From Polyangium jinanense (lineage in GTDB: Bacteria > Myxococcota > Polyangia > Polyangiales > Polyangiaceae), in contig NZ_JAGTJJ010000066.1 of NCBI RefSeq assembly GCF_028435365.1, forward strand, positions 1 to 57,212: DNA of 57,212 bases, written 5' to 3'. The position numbers and the translations under genes are program-made. Positions 18,500 to 27,163 of the stretch are shown here, piece after piece. Below the pieces are notes generated by a model, which saw only the letters and a program-made list of their open reading frames with translations, ran no database searches and was not told where the DNA came from. Numbering within the stretch: the first letter of the stretch is position 1; each line of letters opens with the position of its first letter.

Positions 18500-21457
18500 G
18501 TGCCCTCCACGTCACCTTTCCCGATCCCCGTTTCTGCCCTCAAGCCCGTCGCTTGTGGCTCGACGCTCTGGCGCAGCGGCGGCGTCCTGCGCGCCACGAT
18601 CTTCCTCAAGCTCACCGTCTCCCTCACGCACGAGCGCACGGCGTGGCCGACCACGGCCATCGACCTCGTCCGCGAGGAGAAGAACCGTGACAAGAGCCCG
18701 GCTTCGAGCGTCCTCGAGGCCACCGAGACCGCGCCGTACCTGCCCTCGGCGGGTGTCCTCCTCTCCGGCCACGCGTACGCCCCGGGAGGCCGGCCCGTGC
18801 CCGCGCTCTCGGCGCGCCTCGCGATCTTCCGGGAGCGGGGCCTGCTCGACAAGACCCTCCACGTCTTCGGGGATCGCGCCGCGAACACGCCCCAGTCGCC
18901 GCGGCCCTTCGACCGCATGCCGCTCATCTACGAGCGCGCCGCTCAGACCGACGACAACCCCGTCGGCGTGTCCCCGAGCGCGCCCACGCTGCCGAACCTC
19001 CTCGATCCCCGGGGCCCCACGCGCACCGCGGGCTTCGGCCCCTACGGGCGGTACTGGCCGCATCGAAGGCGCTTGCTCGGGAACGTCGACCGGAAGCGGC
19101 TCGAAGGCGTCGTCGCCGACATCCCCGACGGTTTCGACTTCCGCTGGTACAACCCCGCGCCGCCCGACCAGCAGATCGAGTTCCTCCGCGGCGAGGAGTG
19201 GATCGTCCTCGACGGCATGCACCCGAGCCTGCCGCGCGTGCAGTCGCGGCTGCCGCTCGTCCGCGCCAAGGCGTGCACGTTCCTCGTCGGCCCGGGCGGG
19301 CCGGGGCAGGGGCGCGTGATCGACCTCACCGCGGATCTCCTGGTCATCGACGCCGATCGGCTCGTCGCGTCGATCGTCTTCCGGGGCAACTTTGCGTTCG
19401 ACCGGCTGGAGACCGTGCCGCAGCTCCGCGCCTTCGCGGACGTGGAGCTGCCGGGCAACCCGATCCGGTGGCCGGACGCGGCCGAGGTGATGCGCGCGAA
19501 GGCGCCCGGGCCGGTCGTGCCCGCGGCCGCGCCGGCTCCGGCGGCCGACATCTTCACGACGTTGCCGGTCCGTGACGAGAAATCCACCTCGAGGGCGGTG
19601 CTCCCGTTCCAGCCGCGTCCTCCCGGCGCGCCGACGGTGCTCCCGCCGAACTCGCCGCCGCTGCCGCCGCGGCCGCGTGTCGATCCGGACGACGATCCGC
19701 TGATGCACACGCAGGCGATCGATCCGGCCGAGCCGCCGTCGCGCCCGGCGATGCCGTTCCTGAGCGCGTCGCCGGGCCCCGCCGCGCAGGCCCGCGCCGC
19801 GCTGGGCATGCCGCCGGCGCCGCCCCCGCCGCTGCCGCGGCCGGTCCGTCGGGATGACGACGAAGATGCGACGCGCGCGATCGACCTCGCGGAGCTCGAA
19901 GCGAAGCGGGCGGCGGCGGCGACGCCTTTCGAAAAAGCCGGGGATCGCGCGCCGGGGAGCGCGCGTCTGCCGCCGCCGGTCGTGCCAGCGCCTCCCGCGA
20001 TGGTGCAAGCGCCTCCTCCCGTCGTCCCTGCGCCTCCTGTAACGGTGCAGGCGCCTCCTCCCGTCGTCCCTGCGCCTCCGCCGATGGTGCAAGCGCCTCC
20101 TCCCGTCGTCCCTGCGCCTCCTGCAACGGTGCAGGCGCCGCCACCCGTCGTCCTTGCGCCTCCGCCGATGGTGCAAGCGCCGCCGCCCGTCGCCCCTGCG
20201 CCTCCTGCAACGGTGCAGGCGCCGCCTCCCGTCGTCCCTGCGCCTCCTGCAACGGTGCAGGTGCCTCCGGCCCCTCTCCAGGTGCTCGGGACCGCTCCCG
20301 CGGCCGCTCCGGAAGCCGCATCCGCTGCCGCTTCCGCATCCGCTGCCGCTGCCGCTCCCGCTGCCGCTCCTGCTCCCGCGCCCGAGGAGACCGGTATCCG
20401 CGCCACCGTGCTCGCGCGCCTCCGCGCCGGCGAGCGCAACCCGCTCCATGGCCTCTCCGTCGCCGGCGCCGACCTCTCGAACCTCGACCTCAAGGGCGCG
20501 AACCTCTCCGGCCACGACCTCGGCGGCGCCAAGCTCTCCGGCGCGAACCTCGAAGGCGCTCGCCTCTCCGGCACCCGCCTCGTCGACGCCGACCTCGACG
20601 GCGCCGACCTGCGCAGCGCCGACCTCAAGGCCGCCGACCTCTCCCGCGCGAGCCTCGCCAAGACCCGCCTCGACGGCGCCTCCATCGAGCAGGCCATCTT
20701 CGCCTCCGCCCGCGGCAGCGGCGCGACCTTCGACGGGTGCCGCGGCCGCGCGCCCGTCTTCGCCCGCGGCACCTGGGACGGCGCGACCTTCCGCGCCCTC
20801 GACGCGCTCTCCGCCGACTTCTCCGGCGCCTCGCTCGAAGCCGCCGTCTTCGAACGCGCCGTCCTGCCCGAGATCAAGCTCGTCGACGCCCGCGGCAAGG
20901 GCGCGAGCTTCCAGGGCGCCCGCCTCGATCAGGCCCACGTCGAGGGCGCGGCCCTCACCGACACGAACTTCCACGAGGTCGACGCCAAGGGTTCCACCTG
21001 GGAGAACGCCGCGCTTGCCGGCTCGTCGTTCGAGGGCGCGCGCCTCGACGGCGCGGTCCTCACGCGCGCCACCTGCGAGGGCACGAAGTTTTTGCGGGCG
21101 AACCTCAAGGGCGCGAACCTTGGCCGCGTCCAGGCCGACCGCGCGAACCTCGACGGCGCGAACCTCGACGGCGCCGACCTGCGCCAGGCCCGCATGCACG
21201 AGGCGCGCTTCGAGGGGGCGAACCTGCAGAACGTGATCGCGGGCCGCGCCGACCTCTCGCGCTCGCACCTCGTCTCCGCCGATCTTACGAACGCGAATTT
21301 TCGCGCGGCGCTGCTTTCCGGGTCGAGCCTCGCGAAGGCCAAGCTCGACGGCGCCGACCTGCGTGATGCGGACCTCCGACGTTGCACCTTGAGTGGCGCC
21401 TCGCGGAGCGGCACGAAGCTGATGGGGGCCAACATCCGCGACGCCGTCGACGACTGA
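18500..21457 (+). CDS. DUF2169 + proline-repeat + pentapeptide-repeat protein
   Basis: A 985-residue protein in three parts. Residues 1-320 match DUF2169 (GGVLRATIFLKLTVSL, HVFGDRA, FDFRWYNPAPPDQQ, GGPGQGRVIDLTADLLVIDADR), a domain often linked to type VI secretion loci. Residues 340-640 are disordered, with seven 14-residue units VVPAPPATVQAPPP (494-591) then an Ala/Pro stretch. Residues about 645-985 are pentapeptide repeats (A-D/N-L-x-x), predicted to form a right-handed beta helix. The GTG at 18500 is the likely start; no strong ribosome site is visible. No other type VI component is present in the window, so the protein is either an orphan or acts with a system elsewhere. The downstream HD-like gene follows 119 bp later. 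Confidence 0.85.
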   Translation: MPSTSPFPIPVSALKPVACGSTLWRSGGVLRATIFLKLTVSLTHERTAWPTTAIDLVREEKNRDKSPASSVLEATETAPYLPSAGVLLSGHAYAPGGRPVPALSARLAIFRERGLLDKTLHVFGDRAANTPQSPRPFDRMPLIYERAAQTDDNPVGVSPSAPTLPNLLDPRGPTRTAGFGPYGRYWPHRRRLLGNVDRKRLEGVVADIPDGFDFRWYNPAPPDQQIEFLRGEEWIVLDGMHPSLPRVQSRLPLVRAKACTFLVGPGGPGQGRVIDLTADLLVIDADRLVASIVFRGNFAFDRLETVPQLRAFADVELPGNPIRWPDAAEVMRAKAPGPVVPAAAPAPAADIFTTLPVRDEKSTSRAVLPFQPRPPGAPTVLPPNSPPLPPRPRVDPDDDPLMHTQAIDPAEPPSRPAMPFLSASPGPAAQARAALGMPPAPPPPLPRPVRRDDDEDATRAIDLAELEAKRAAAATPFEKAGDRAPGSARLPPPVVPAPPAMVQAPPPVVPAPPVTVQAPPPVVPAPPPMVQAPPPVVPAPPATVQAPPPVVLAPPPMVQAPPPVAPAPPATVQAPPPVVPAPPATVQVPPAPLQVLGTAPAAAPEAASAAASASAAAAAPAAAPAPAPEETGIRATVLARLRAGERNPLHGLSVAGADLSNLDLKGANLSGHDLGGAKLSGANLEGARLSGTRLVDADLDGADLRSADLKAADLSRASLAKTRLDGASIEQAIFASARGSGATFDGCRGRAPVFARGTWDGATFRALDALSADFSGASLEAAVFERAVLPEIKLVDARGKGASFQGARLDQAHVEGAALTDTNFHEVDAKGSTWENAALAGSSFEGARLDGAVLTRATCEGTKFLRANLKGANLGRVQADRANLDGANLDGADLRQARMHEARFEGANLQNVIAGRADLSRSHLVSADLTNANFRAALLSGSSLAKAKLDGADLRDADLRRCTLSGASRSGTKLMGANIRDAVDD
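19979..20272 (+). repeat. Seven 42-bp tandem repeats inside the DUF2169 gene
   Basis: Seven in-frame units encode VVPAPPxxVQAPPP. The variable pair alternates mostly between PM and AT, giving a partial 84-bp higher-order period, so recent unequal crossing-over is likely. Copy number is expected to vary between strains. Confidence 0.85.
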
Positions 21458-21576
21458 CCGCTTCGCCCCAAATGCCGCGCCGCTTGGGGCTTCGGACCGC
21501 CTTCGGCGCCCTTCGCCCAGAGCCCCGTTGCCGAGGATTCGCCCACGGAGCGCAAATCCAGGTACAGTGCTCGGCC

Positions 21577-22815
21577 ATGAGCGGAGGCCGTGGTGAAGCC
21601 CTGAGCGCGAGCGCGTGCCGCGACGAGGCCACGCTCCGCTCCTTCATCGAGACGCGGATCAGTCCGAACGCGTGGCCCATCTACTCGCCCGCGCTCCGCC
21701 GCCGCATCCTCGAAGAGGGCATCGACCTCGAAGCCGCCCGGCGCTTCACCATGGACCTCGACACCATGGAGCGCCTGATCCGCGTGTTCGAGGCCCGCTC
21801 CTGCCGCGTCGAGCGCCTGCTCGGGATCAACAACGCCTTCCACCGGACGCTGCACAACGACGAGGTGCTCCTGCGCCTCCTCCTGCTCGAGTGGCCCGAG
21901 GAAACGCCGCTGCCCGACGATGTGAAGGAGGCGCCGATGCGCGTCTATCCGAACATCGACGCTGTCGCGGCGGTGCTGCGCGACGCGCTCGGCCGCATGC
22001 TCGAGGCCGGCACGCCTGCGTCGGTGCTCGCGCGGGATCTCCTCGCGGCCCTCGGGCACGACTACGGCCACTCGGGCGGCACGGATCGCATGCGCCCGGA
22101 CGGCGCGCCTGCGCTGCTCACGCACGAGGATACGGCGGAGAAGCATGTTGCGCCGATCGGGCTCGAGTTCGGCATGCCGACGGCGCTCGTGCTGGAGAGC
22201 ATGGCGGGCATTCGCGCGACGACGTTTTTTGTGCGTCCGGGTCGTCCGCGCATTCAGGCGATGACCGAGTTCGAGCGGAGGCTGACGCTTGCCGACGTGA
22301 TGGGGTGCGTGCTGCCGCCGGACCTCTGGCTCACGCACGTGGGTGCGCCTGTGCTCGTCGAGAAGCTTCCGATCTGGCGGCGGCGGCTCGTGCAGATTCC
22401 GGGCGAGCTTGGGGCGATCGAGGCGCGGCTTGCGGTCCTCCCGGACGACGATCCGACGCGGCAGACGATCCTTGCCGAGCGTGAGGCGCTGCTGCTCGAG
22501 GACTCGCGCATCGTCAAGCATGTCGAGGAGTGGTTCCGCAGCGAGCGGGGCTTCTTCTTGTTCATCGAGTCGAGCCGCCTTGGCGTGGTGCCGCGCGCGC
22601 GTGACCTCTGGGGCGACGTCTTGCGCAGCAAGATTGAGCTCATGGAGCGCGTGCTCGCCCAGAAGGAGATCCTCGCGCCGCTCGCCGCGCAGGGGTTTCC
22701 GCTGCTCGGTCAGTACGCTGAGGAGCTCGCGAACGCGGAATCCTTGGAGAGCGTCCTCGCTCGCGGCACGTTCGACCCGGGACTCTGCAAAATTCTGCGC
22801 ATGTTCCTGCCCTGA
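21577..22815 (+). CDS. HD/PDEase-like metal-dependent phosphohydrolase (tentative)
   Basis: A 412-residue, mostly helical cytoplasmic protein. The stretch LAALGHDYGHSGGTD resembles the HDxxHxG metal-binding signature of class I cyclic-nucleotide phosphodiesterases and HD-domain hydrolases. A later THEDTAEKH (about 185) could supply further ligands, but the usual first His of the PDE pattern is not obvious (YPNIDAV in place of YHNxxHA). The C-terminal half (about 230-410) is long helices rich in E, R and L. The ATG at 21577 begins the conserved-looking part; the open frame upstream overlaps the end of the DUF2169 gene region and is probably not coding. Substrate unknown. Confidence 0.6.
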   Translation: MSGGRGEALSASACRDEATLRSFIETRISPNAWPIYSPALRRRILEEGIDLEAARRFTMDLDTMERLIRVFEARSCRVERLLGINNAFHRTLHNDEVLLRLLLLEWPEETPLPDDVKEAPMRVYPNIDAVAAVLRDALGRMLEAGTPASVLARDLLAALGHDYGHSGGTDRMRPDGAPALLTHEDTAEKHVAPIGLEFGMPTALVLESMAGIRATTFFVRPGRPRIQAMTEFERRLTLADVMGCVLPPDLWLTHVGAPVLVEKLPIWRRRLVQIPGELGAIEARLAVLPDDDPTRQTILAEREALLLEDSRIVKHVEEWFRSERGFFLFIESSRLGVVPRARDLWGDVLRSKIELMERVLAQKEILAPLAAQGFPLLGQYAEELANAESLESVLARGTFDPGLCKILRMFLP

Positions 22816-22967
22816 GAGGGCGCTGCCCTGAGCGCACACCGATGCTCCGTTGCATCGACCGCATCGCGGTCGATGCACCAGCGGTCCAGGGCTTGCCCTG
22901 GTCCGGGTCGAGGGGTGGACAACCCCTCGTCGGGTCCGGGGTGAAACCCCGGCGCTACGTCACTCCC
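22816..22967. repeat. Cluster of four perfect hairpins between convergent genes
   Basis: This 152-bp spacer holds four separate inverted repeats: TGCATCGACCGC-atc-GCGGTCGATGCA (22851-22877), CCAGGGC-tt-GCCCTGG (22886-22901), GAGGGGT-5 nt-ACCCCTC (22910-22928) and CCGGGGT-gaa-ACCCCGG (22936-22952). It lies exactly between the stops of converging genes, so bidirectional termination is plausible, but four stems are far more than needed. Similar stem-rich DNA ends the window (57136-57212), which suggests a dispersed repeat family. Confidence 0.7.
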
Positions 22968-23798
22968 CTAGAGGATCGCGAGCTTCCACGGCGACGTCGC
23001 CGGGTCGTACGCGAGTGCGAACGTGCGCAGCTTGTAGGCGTCGTAGCGTGACTTCTCCTCGGAGACGGCGGTCGTCACGATGCCTGCGGCGGGGGGCTGG
23101 CCGAGGGCTTGATCGATTGCGGCTACGCGGTCGCCGGAGGTCACGATGTCGTCCACGTACACCACGGCTTCGTTTGGCATCGGCTTGCCGATGGTGATGA
23201 GGTTTGCCGCGAGCTCGTGGGCGGGGTCCTCCTCGTAGCTGAAGCGCGGGCGCATCGCGTCCTTGTGCACCACGCAGGGGCGCACCTTGCCGAAGCCGAG
23301 ACGCTCGAGCTCGAGGGCGAGGTCGCGGCTTGGCCATCGGTCTGTCGTGCGGTTGCCGCGCACCACGTTGGCGGCGGGGACCGGCACGAGGGCGATGTTT
23401 GGCTTCGTGATGCTGAGGGCGGAGCGCACATCGCGCTCGTGCACGGCCATGATGTCGGCCACGTAGGCGTAGGCGGCGCTCGGCGTCTCCAGGCGCATCA
23501 TGTGCCGGCCTGGGTGCAGTGGGTGCTGGATGGAGCTTGGGATGGGCTCTTTGCGCTGGTTCGTCACGAGGTAGACGAGCCCGCGCATCGGGTTCGCGTT
23601 CAGCCCGGCCAGGGGAGATCCCAGCTTGTAGTACGAGCCGACGGCATACCCGGGGATCCGTCTCAAGACGCAGTCCCTCGCTTCATACCCAAGCGCGACC
23701 TTAGCGCGCTCCGTCGCACCTCTGCTACCCCCATGGCGCTCTTGGGGGGCTGTGCGTGGGGCTCCTCTCTCGACGGCCGGGACGCTCCCTGGGAGCAT
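22968..23798 (-). CDS. Phosphoribosyltransferase-like protein (ComF-type)
   Basis: A 276-residue cytoplasmic protein. The C-terminal half contains the PRPP-loop motif of type I phosphoribosyltransferases (VVYVDDIVTSGDRV, about 214-227) preceded by ALVPVPAANVVRGNRTTDRWPSRDLALEL, which resembles ComF-type PVP-L-R-x-R-x-x-Q-L regions. The N-terminal part (GSYYKLGSPLAGLNANPMRGLVYLVTNQRK) is not a standard nucleobase-PRTase domain, so the substrate cannot be named. The farthest start (23798) is only 35 bp from the divergent nuclease start; the first 30 residues look non-conserved, and the real start may be further in, leaving room for promoters. Confidence 0.7.
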   Translation of the reverse strand: MLPGSVPAVERGAPRTAPQERHGGSRGATERAKVALGYEARDCVLRRIPGYAVGSYYKLGSPLAGLNANPMRGLVYLVTNQRKEPIPSSIQHPLHPGRHMMRLETPSAAYAYVADIMAVHERDVRSALSITKPNIALVPVPAANVVRGNRTTDRWPSRDLALELERLGFGKVRPCVVHKDAMRPRFSYEEDPAHELAANLITIGKPMPNEAVVYVDDIVTSGDRVAAIDQALGQPPAAGIVTTAVSEEKSRYDAYKLRTFALAYDPATSPWKLAIL

Positions 23799-23833
23799 GA
23801 TATAGCGTTCTTAACGAAACGAGGCGCGATCAC

Positions 23834-24805
23834 GTGAGCCGGACTGCATCCAGAAAGCGACGCAAGGCGGGTGGGGCGTTGGGCTTGTTCGTCGTGGCGC
23901 TCGTCGGTGGGGCTGGGGCGCTCTTGCATGCGTGCAGGGCTGACCGATGGCTCGATGACCTCACCCCGGGGACGGACGAGGGCAAGAGCCGCCCGCGTCC
24001 TACGGCCACGGTGCCGGGCGCGCCTTCTGCGCCTGGCCCGAAGGGGAGCCCGGCGCGGGGCGGCGGTAAGCCTGCGGACGCGAGTGTCCACCTCGCGCTT
24101 GGGGTGCCGACGGATGACGCTCCCTCGGACGATCACCTGATGCGCAAGGCTCAGTACGCGCTGTCGTACAACGCCGACCAGAATGTCGCGAACTGGGTGA
24201 GTTGGCAGATTGACGCGAGCTGGTTTGGCGATGCGCCGCGGCACAAGGGGAAGTTCATGACGGATCCGGAGCTGCCGTCGGGCTTCTACCGGGTCACGCA
24301 CGATGACTACACGGGGTCGGGCTACGACCGGGGGCACATGGTGCGCTCGGAGGAGCGGACGCGGTCGCCCGAGGACAACAAGATCACCTTCCTGATGACG
24401 AACATCCTGCCGCAGTACCACGACCTCAACGCGGGGCCGTGGCTGCGGCTCGAGGAGCACTGCGAGGCCCTCGGCAGGAAGCAGGGCAAGCAGCTCTTCG
24501 TGATGGCGGGCGGCGTGCTCAAGCGGGGCAAGAAGGCCACGAAGACGATCGGGAAGGGCGTCGCGGTGCCCGACACGTTCTTCAAGATTGTCGTGGTGCT
24601 CGATCCGCGCGAGGGGCCGGCGGACGTGACGGAGTCGACGCCGGTGATCGCGGTCCTGATGCCGAACAAGGAGGGCATCCAGGACGAGGGCTGGGAGAAG
24701 TACCGGACGACCGTGGACGAGATCGAGCAGCGGACGGGGTACGACTTCCTCACGGCCGTGGACGAGGACGTCCAGGCGGAGATCGAGGCGAAGCGGGGGG
24801 ACTAG
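23834..24805 (+). CDS. DNA/RNA non-specific endonuclease, NucA type
   Basis: A beta-beta-alpha-metal nuclease that cuts DNA and RNA, predicted to be exported or membrane-tethered. The N-terminus is basic with a hydrophobic helix (about 14-33) ending near a Cys (LLHAC; an imperfect lipobox). A Pro/Gly-rich linker (45-85) precedes the nuclease domain with DRGHM (165-169, catalytic His168), TFLMTNILPQ (Asn190) and NAGPW (Asn199), arranged as in Anabaena NucA. The GTG start at 23834 sits in a 35-bp divergent gap. Its stop overlaps that of the converging inhibitor-like gene within one CTAG, so the two genes meet tail to tail. With the inhibitor next door, self-protection is the likely theme. Confidence 0.9.
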   Translation: MSRTASRKRRKAGGALGLFVVALVGGAGALLHACRADRWLDDLTPGTDEGKSRPRPTATVPGAPSAPGPKGSPARGGGKPADASVHLALGVPTDDAPSDDHLMRKAQYALSYNADQNVANWVSWQIDASWFGDAPRHKGKFMTDPELPSGFYRVTHDDYTGSGYDRGHMVRSEERTRSPEDNKITFLMTNILPQYHDLNAGPWLRLEEHCEALGRKQGKQLFVMAGGVLKRGKKATKTIGKGVAVPDTFFKIVVVLDPREGPADVTESTPVIAVLMPNKEGIQDEGWEKYRTTVDEIEQRTGYDFLTAVDEDVQAEIEAKRGD

Positions 24806-25185
24806 GTCTCGACGAGCTTGGTTGTGATGCCGAGCCACACACCCGACGGGTGCCGGCCGAGGACGAAGGCGTCGATGTCGACCTTTCCCACGCGGTAGAC
24901 GCGCAGGTCGGAGAGCTCGCGCTGGAGCAGGTCGACGAGGGCCCGGAAGCGGGCCGCCCCGTCGTCGTCGCCCTCGACGAGACCCTCGAAGAACGAGGCC
25001 ACGGACACCTCCTCGACCGGTGTGTCGGGGGGGAGGCCCCGCGCCCGCAGCACCGCCGCTGGTGCGGGCTCCGCCTCGCCGAAGCGGTAGGCCTCGATCG
25101 GGAAGTCCGACTCGCTCGGGAACAGGAGGCCGGCCGCGGCCTCCCCGATAGCCTGCATCAGCGGTTCGACGTTCTGGCCCAGCAT
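24802..25185 (-). CDS. NuiA-type nuclease A inhibitor
   Basis: A 127-residue cytoplasmic protein resembling Anabaena NuiA, the tight protein inhibitor of NucA. Matching landmarks are LLFPSESDFPIEAYRF (NuiA has LLFMSESEYPFEVF), EVSVASFF, RVYRVGKVDIDAFVLG, and the C-terminus GITTKLVET (NuiA ends GISTKVVET). From my knowledge of the NucA:NuiA complex, a Glu in the SES motif (here Glu25) and the C-terminal Thr contact the nuclease metal site; both are kept. The start at 25185 has GGAGGAG just upstream; an extended frame to 25260 lacks similarity. The stop shares CTAG with the nuclease stop. No signal peptide, as expected for an immunity function. Confidence 0.88.
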   Translation of the reverse strand: MLGQNVEPLMQAIGEAAAGLLFPSESDFPIEAYRFGEAEPAPAAVLRARGLPPDTPVEEVSVASFFEGLVEGDDDGAARFRALVDLLQRELSDLRVYRVGKVDIDAFVLGRHPSGVWLGITTKLVET

Positions 25186-25300
25186 CCCTCGGCTCCTCCG
25201 TGTGCGGCGCATTCGAGGCGCGCATCCTGGACGTGTCAAGGCGGCGCGCCGCGCGTCCACAAATCTTTCGGACGGCTTGTGCGTCTACGAGCCCCACCCC

Positions 25301-27163
25301 ATGCGCCCGCACCGCTGCTCCTTGGCCTCGTTCGGCCTCTTCGCCGCCTTGCTCGCCGCGCCCGCCGCTGCCGCCGCTGCTCCCGCGCGGAGCGGCGCGG
25401 TCGCACTCGATCGCGACGCCCTCGTCGCGTACGTCGCCGACGCTGACAACGAAGCGCTCCACCGCGTCGATCTCGTGAGCGGCTCGGTCGCGACGACCCC
25501 GCTCGGCTGCGCGCCTGCCGAGGTCCTCGTGCTCGCCGAGGATCGGGTCGCCGTGAGCCTGCGCGCCTGCAACGAGGTGCGTGTCCTCGATGTCGACGCG
25601 GCGGGCGAGGGGACCGTCGCTGCGCGGGCGGTCGTCCCGGCCGAACCCTGGAGCCTCGCCGTTGGCCCGCGCGGCGCGTTGCTCGTCACCTCTGCGTACG
25701 GCCGCGCCCTCACCGCGCTCGACGCCGAGTCCCTCGCGACCCGCTTCTCCTTGCGCCTGCCGCGCGAGCCTCGTGGCATCACCGTCACGCCTGATGGCCG
25801 CCGCGCGTTCGTCACGCATGCCGCGGGCGACGCCCTCTCCGTCGTGGACCTCGACGGCGGCGACGCGGGCGAAGCGCCGGTCGTTCGCTCCGTGCGCGCG
25901 CTCGGCGGCAGCTACCGGAACCGCGTCGACGCGATGGTCGGAGCGAACACCCAGCACCCGACCTCGTCGCTCGCGTACGTCGCCGTGCTGAACGAGAGCG
26001 GCACGCGCCTCTTCGTCCCGCACCTCGTCGTGCAGAACGGCGAGAGCACGACGCGGGTCGTCGCGGGCGGTTATGGCGGCGTCTCGATCGAGGAGGACAC
26101 CTCGGTCCCGACCGTCGCGGTGGTCGACGTGGCGCGCGAACGCACGCTCGGCGCTGACGGCGGTGCCGCGCAGAAGAACTTCGTCAACATCGCGGCCAAC
26201 GCCTTCTCGGCGAGCGCCGTCGCGCCGGCGGGCTCTCCCGCGCGGCAAGCGCGCGCTGCGGCGGTGCTCGGTAACGCGCTGTTCGTCGTCTCGCACGGCA
26301 CGGGCGAGCTCGTCGAGCTCGACGCGCGCTCGCTCGATCCGGCGCTCGCCCCGCGGCGCGCTTTCCACGTGGGCGAAGGTCCTTCCGGCGTCGAAGTCGA
26401 TCCCCGCACGGCGATCGCGGTCGTCTGGAACCAGCGCTCGCACGACCTCTCCGTCGTGAGCCTCGCGTCGGGCGCCGTGGACACGCTTCCCGTCGCGACC
26501 GATCCGCTCCGCGAAGACCTCGCGCGCGGCCGGCGCCTGTTCCACGCCGAGGGCGACCGCCGCATCTCGCGCGACGGCCGCGCCTGCGCGAGCTGTCACC
26601 CCGAGGGGCGCGAGGACGGCATCGTGTGGCGGCTCGGCGACGGCCCGCGACAAACGATGGCGCTCGCGGGCCGCGTCGAGCGTGGGCCCTACGGCTGGCA
26701 CGGCATGCACGCGAAGCTCGAAGACAACATCGCCGAGACACTCACCCGCCTCGGCGGCTCGGGCTTGCCGGCCGAGGATCTCGCAGCGCTCGCGAAGTAC
26801 CTCCGCGAAGGGCTCTTCGTGCCGCACCGCGAGACGAAGGACCCGGGCGAGGAGGCGCTCGCCCGGCGCGGGCGTGACCTCTACACCTCGGAAAAGCTCG
26901 GCTGCAACGGCTGCCACGGGCTCGAGCAGGGGACGAGTGATCGCGTCGTGCACGACGTCGGCTCGCGCGCGAAGGACGAGTCCCACGCTGCGTTCCGCAC
27001 GCCGCCGCTCGCCATGCTCGAAGGCTCCGCGCCGTACTTCCACGACGGCCGTTACCCGACGCTCGAGGCCCTGCTCGACGACAACCTCGATCGCATGGGC
27101 CAGACGAGCCAGCTCACCACCGAAGACCGCGCCGCCCTGCTCGCCTTCCTGAGGACCCTGTGA
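25301..27163 (+). CDS. Beta-propeller/di-haem cytochrome c protein
   Basis: A 620-residue periplasmic protein. A signal peptide (MRPHRCSLASFGLF... ending near AAAAAP) is followed by a YVTN-like beta-propeller (about 40-400; repeats such as PRGITVTPDGRRAFVTHAAGDALSVVDL and PSGVEVDPRTAIAVVWNQRSHDLSVV). The C-terminal part is a di-haem cytochrome region with CASCH (429-433) and CNGCH (535-539) as in MauG/cytochrome c peroxidase relatives, including FRTPPLAMLEGSAPYFHDGRYPTLEALL. The start at 25301 gives the signal peptide; the longer frame to 25202 does not. It opens an operon: its stop overlaps the GTG of the next gene. Redox role inferred, partner unknown. Confidence 0.85.
   Translation: MRPHRCSLASFGLFAALLAAPAAAAAAPARSGAVALDRDALVAYVADADNEALHRVDLVSGSVATTPLGCAPAEVLVLAEDRVAVSLRACNEVRVLDVDAAGEGTVAARAVVPAEPWSLAVGPRGALLVTSAYGRALTALDAESLATRFSLRLPREPRGITVTPDGRRAFVTHAAGDALSVVDLDGGDAGEAPVVRSVRALGGSYRNRVDAMVGANTQHPTSSLAYVAVLNESGTRLFVPHLVVQNGESTTRVVAGGYGGVSIEEDTSVPTVAVVDVARERTLGADGGAAQKNFVNIAANAFSASAVAPAGSPARQARAAAVLGNALFVVSHGTGELVELDARSLDPALAPRRAFHVGEGPSGVEVDPRTAIAVVWNQRSHDLSVVSLASGAVDTLPVATDPLREDLARGRRLFHAEGDRRISRDGRACASCHPEGREDGIVWRLGDGPRQTMALAGRVERGPYGWHGMHAKLEDNIAETLTRLGGSGLPAEDLAALAKYLREGLFVPHRETKDPGEEALARRGRDLYTSEKLGCNGCHGLEQGTSDRVVHDVGSRAKDESHAAFRTPPLAMLEGSAPYFHDGRYPTLEALLDDNLDRMGQTSQLTTEDRAALLAFLRTL

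Noticed and set aside
18512..21268. 918-residue minus-strand open frame
   Set aside because: Exact shadow of the DUF2169/pentapeptide gene; its apparent repeats mirror the sense-strand repeats.
23663..27043. 1126-residue minus-strand open frame
   Set aside because: Spans antisense of the nuclease and the propeller/cytochrome; composition typical of GC-rich antisense frames, no motif.
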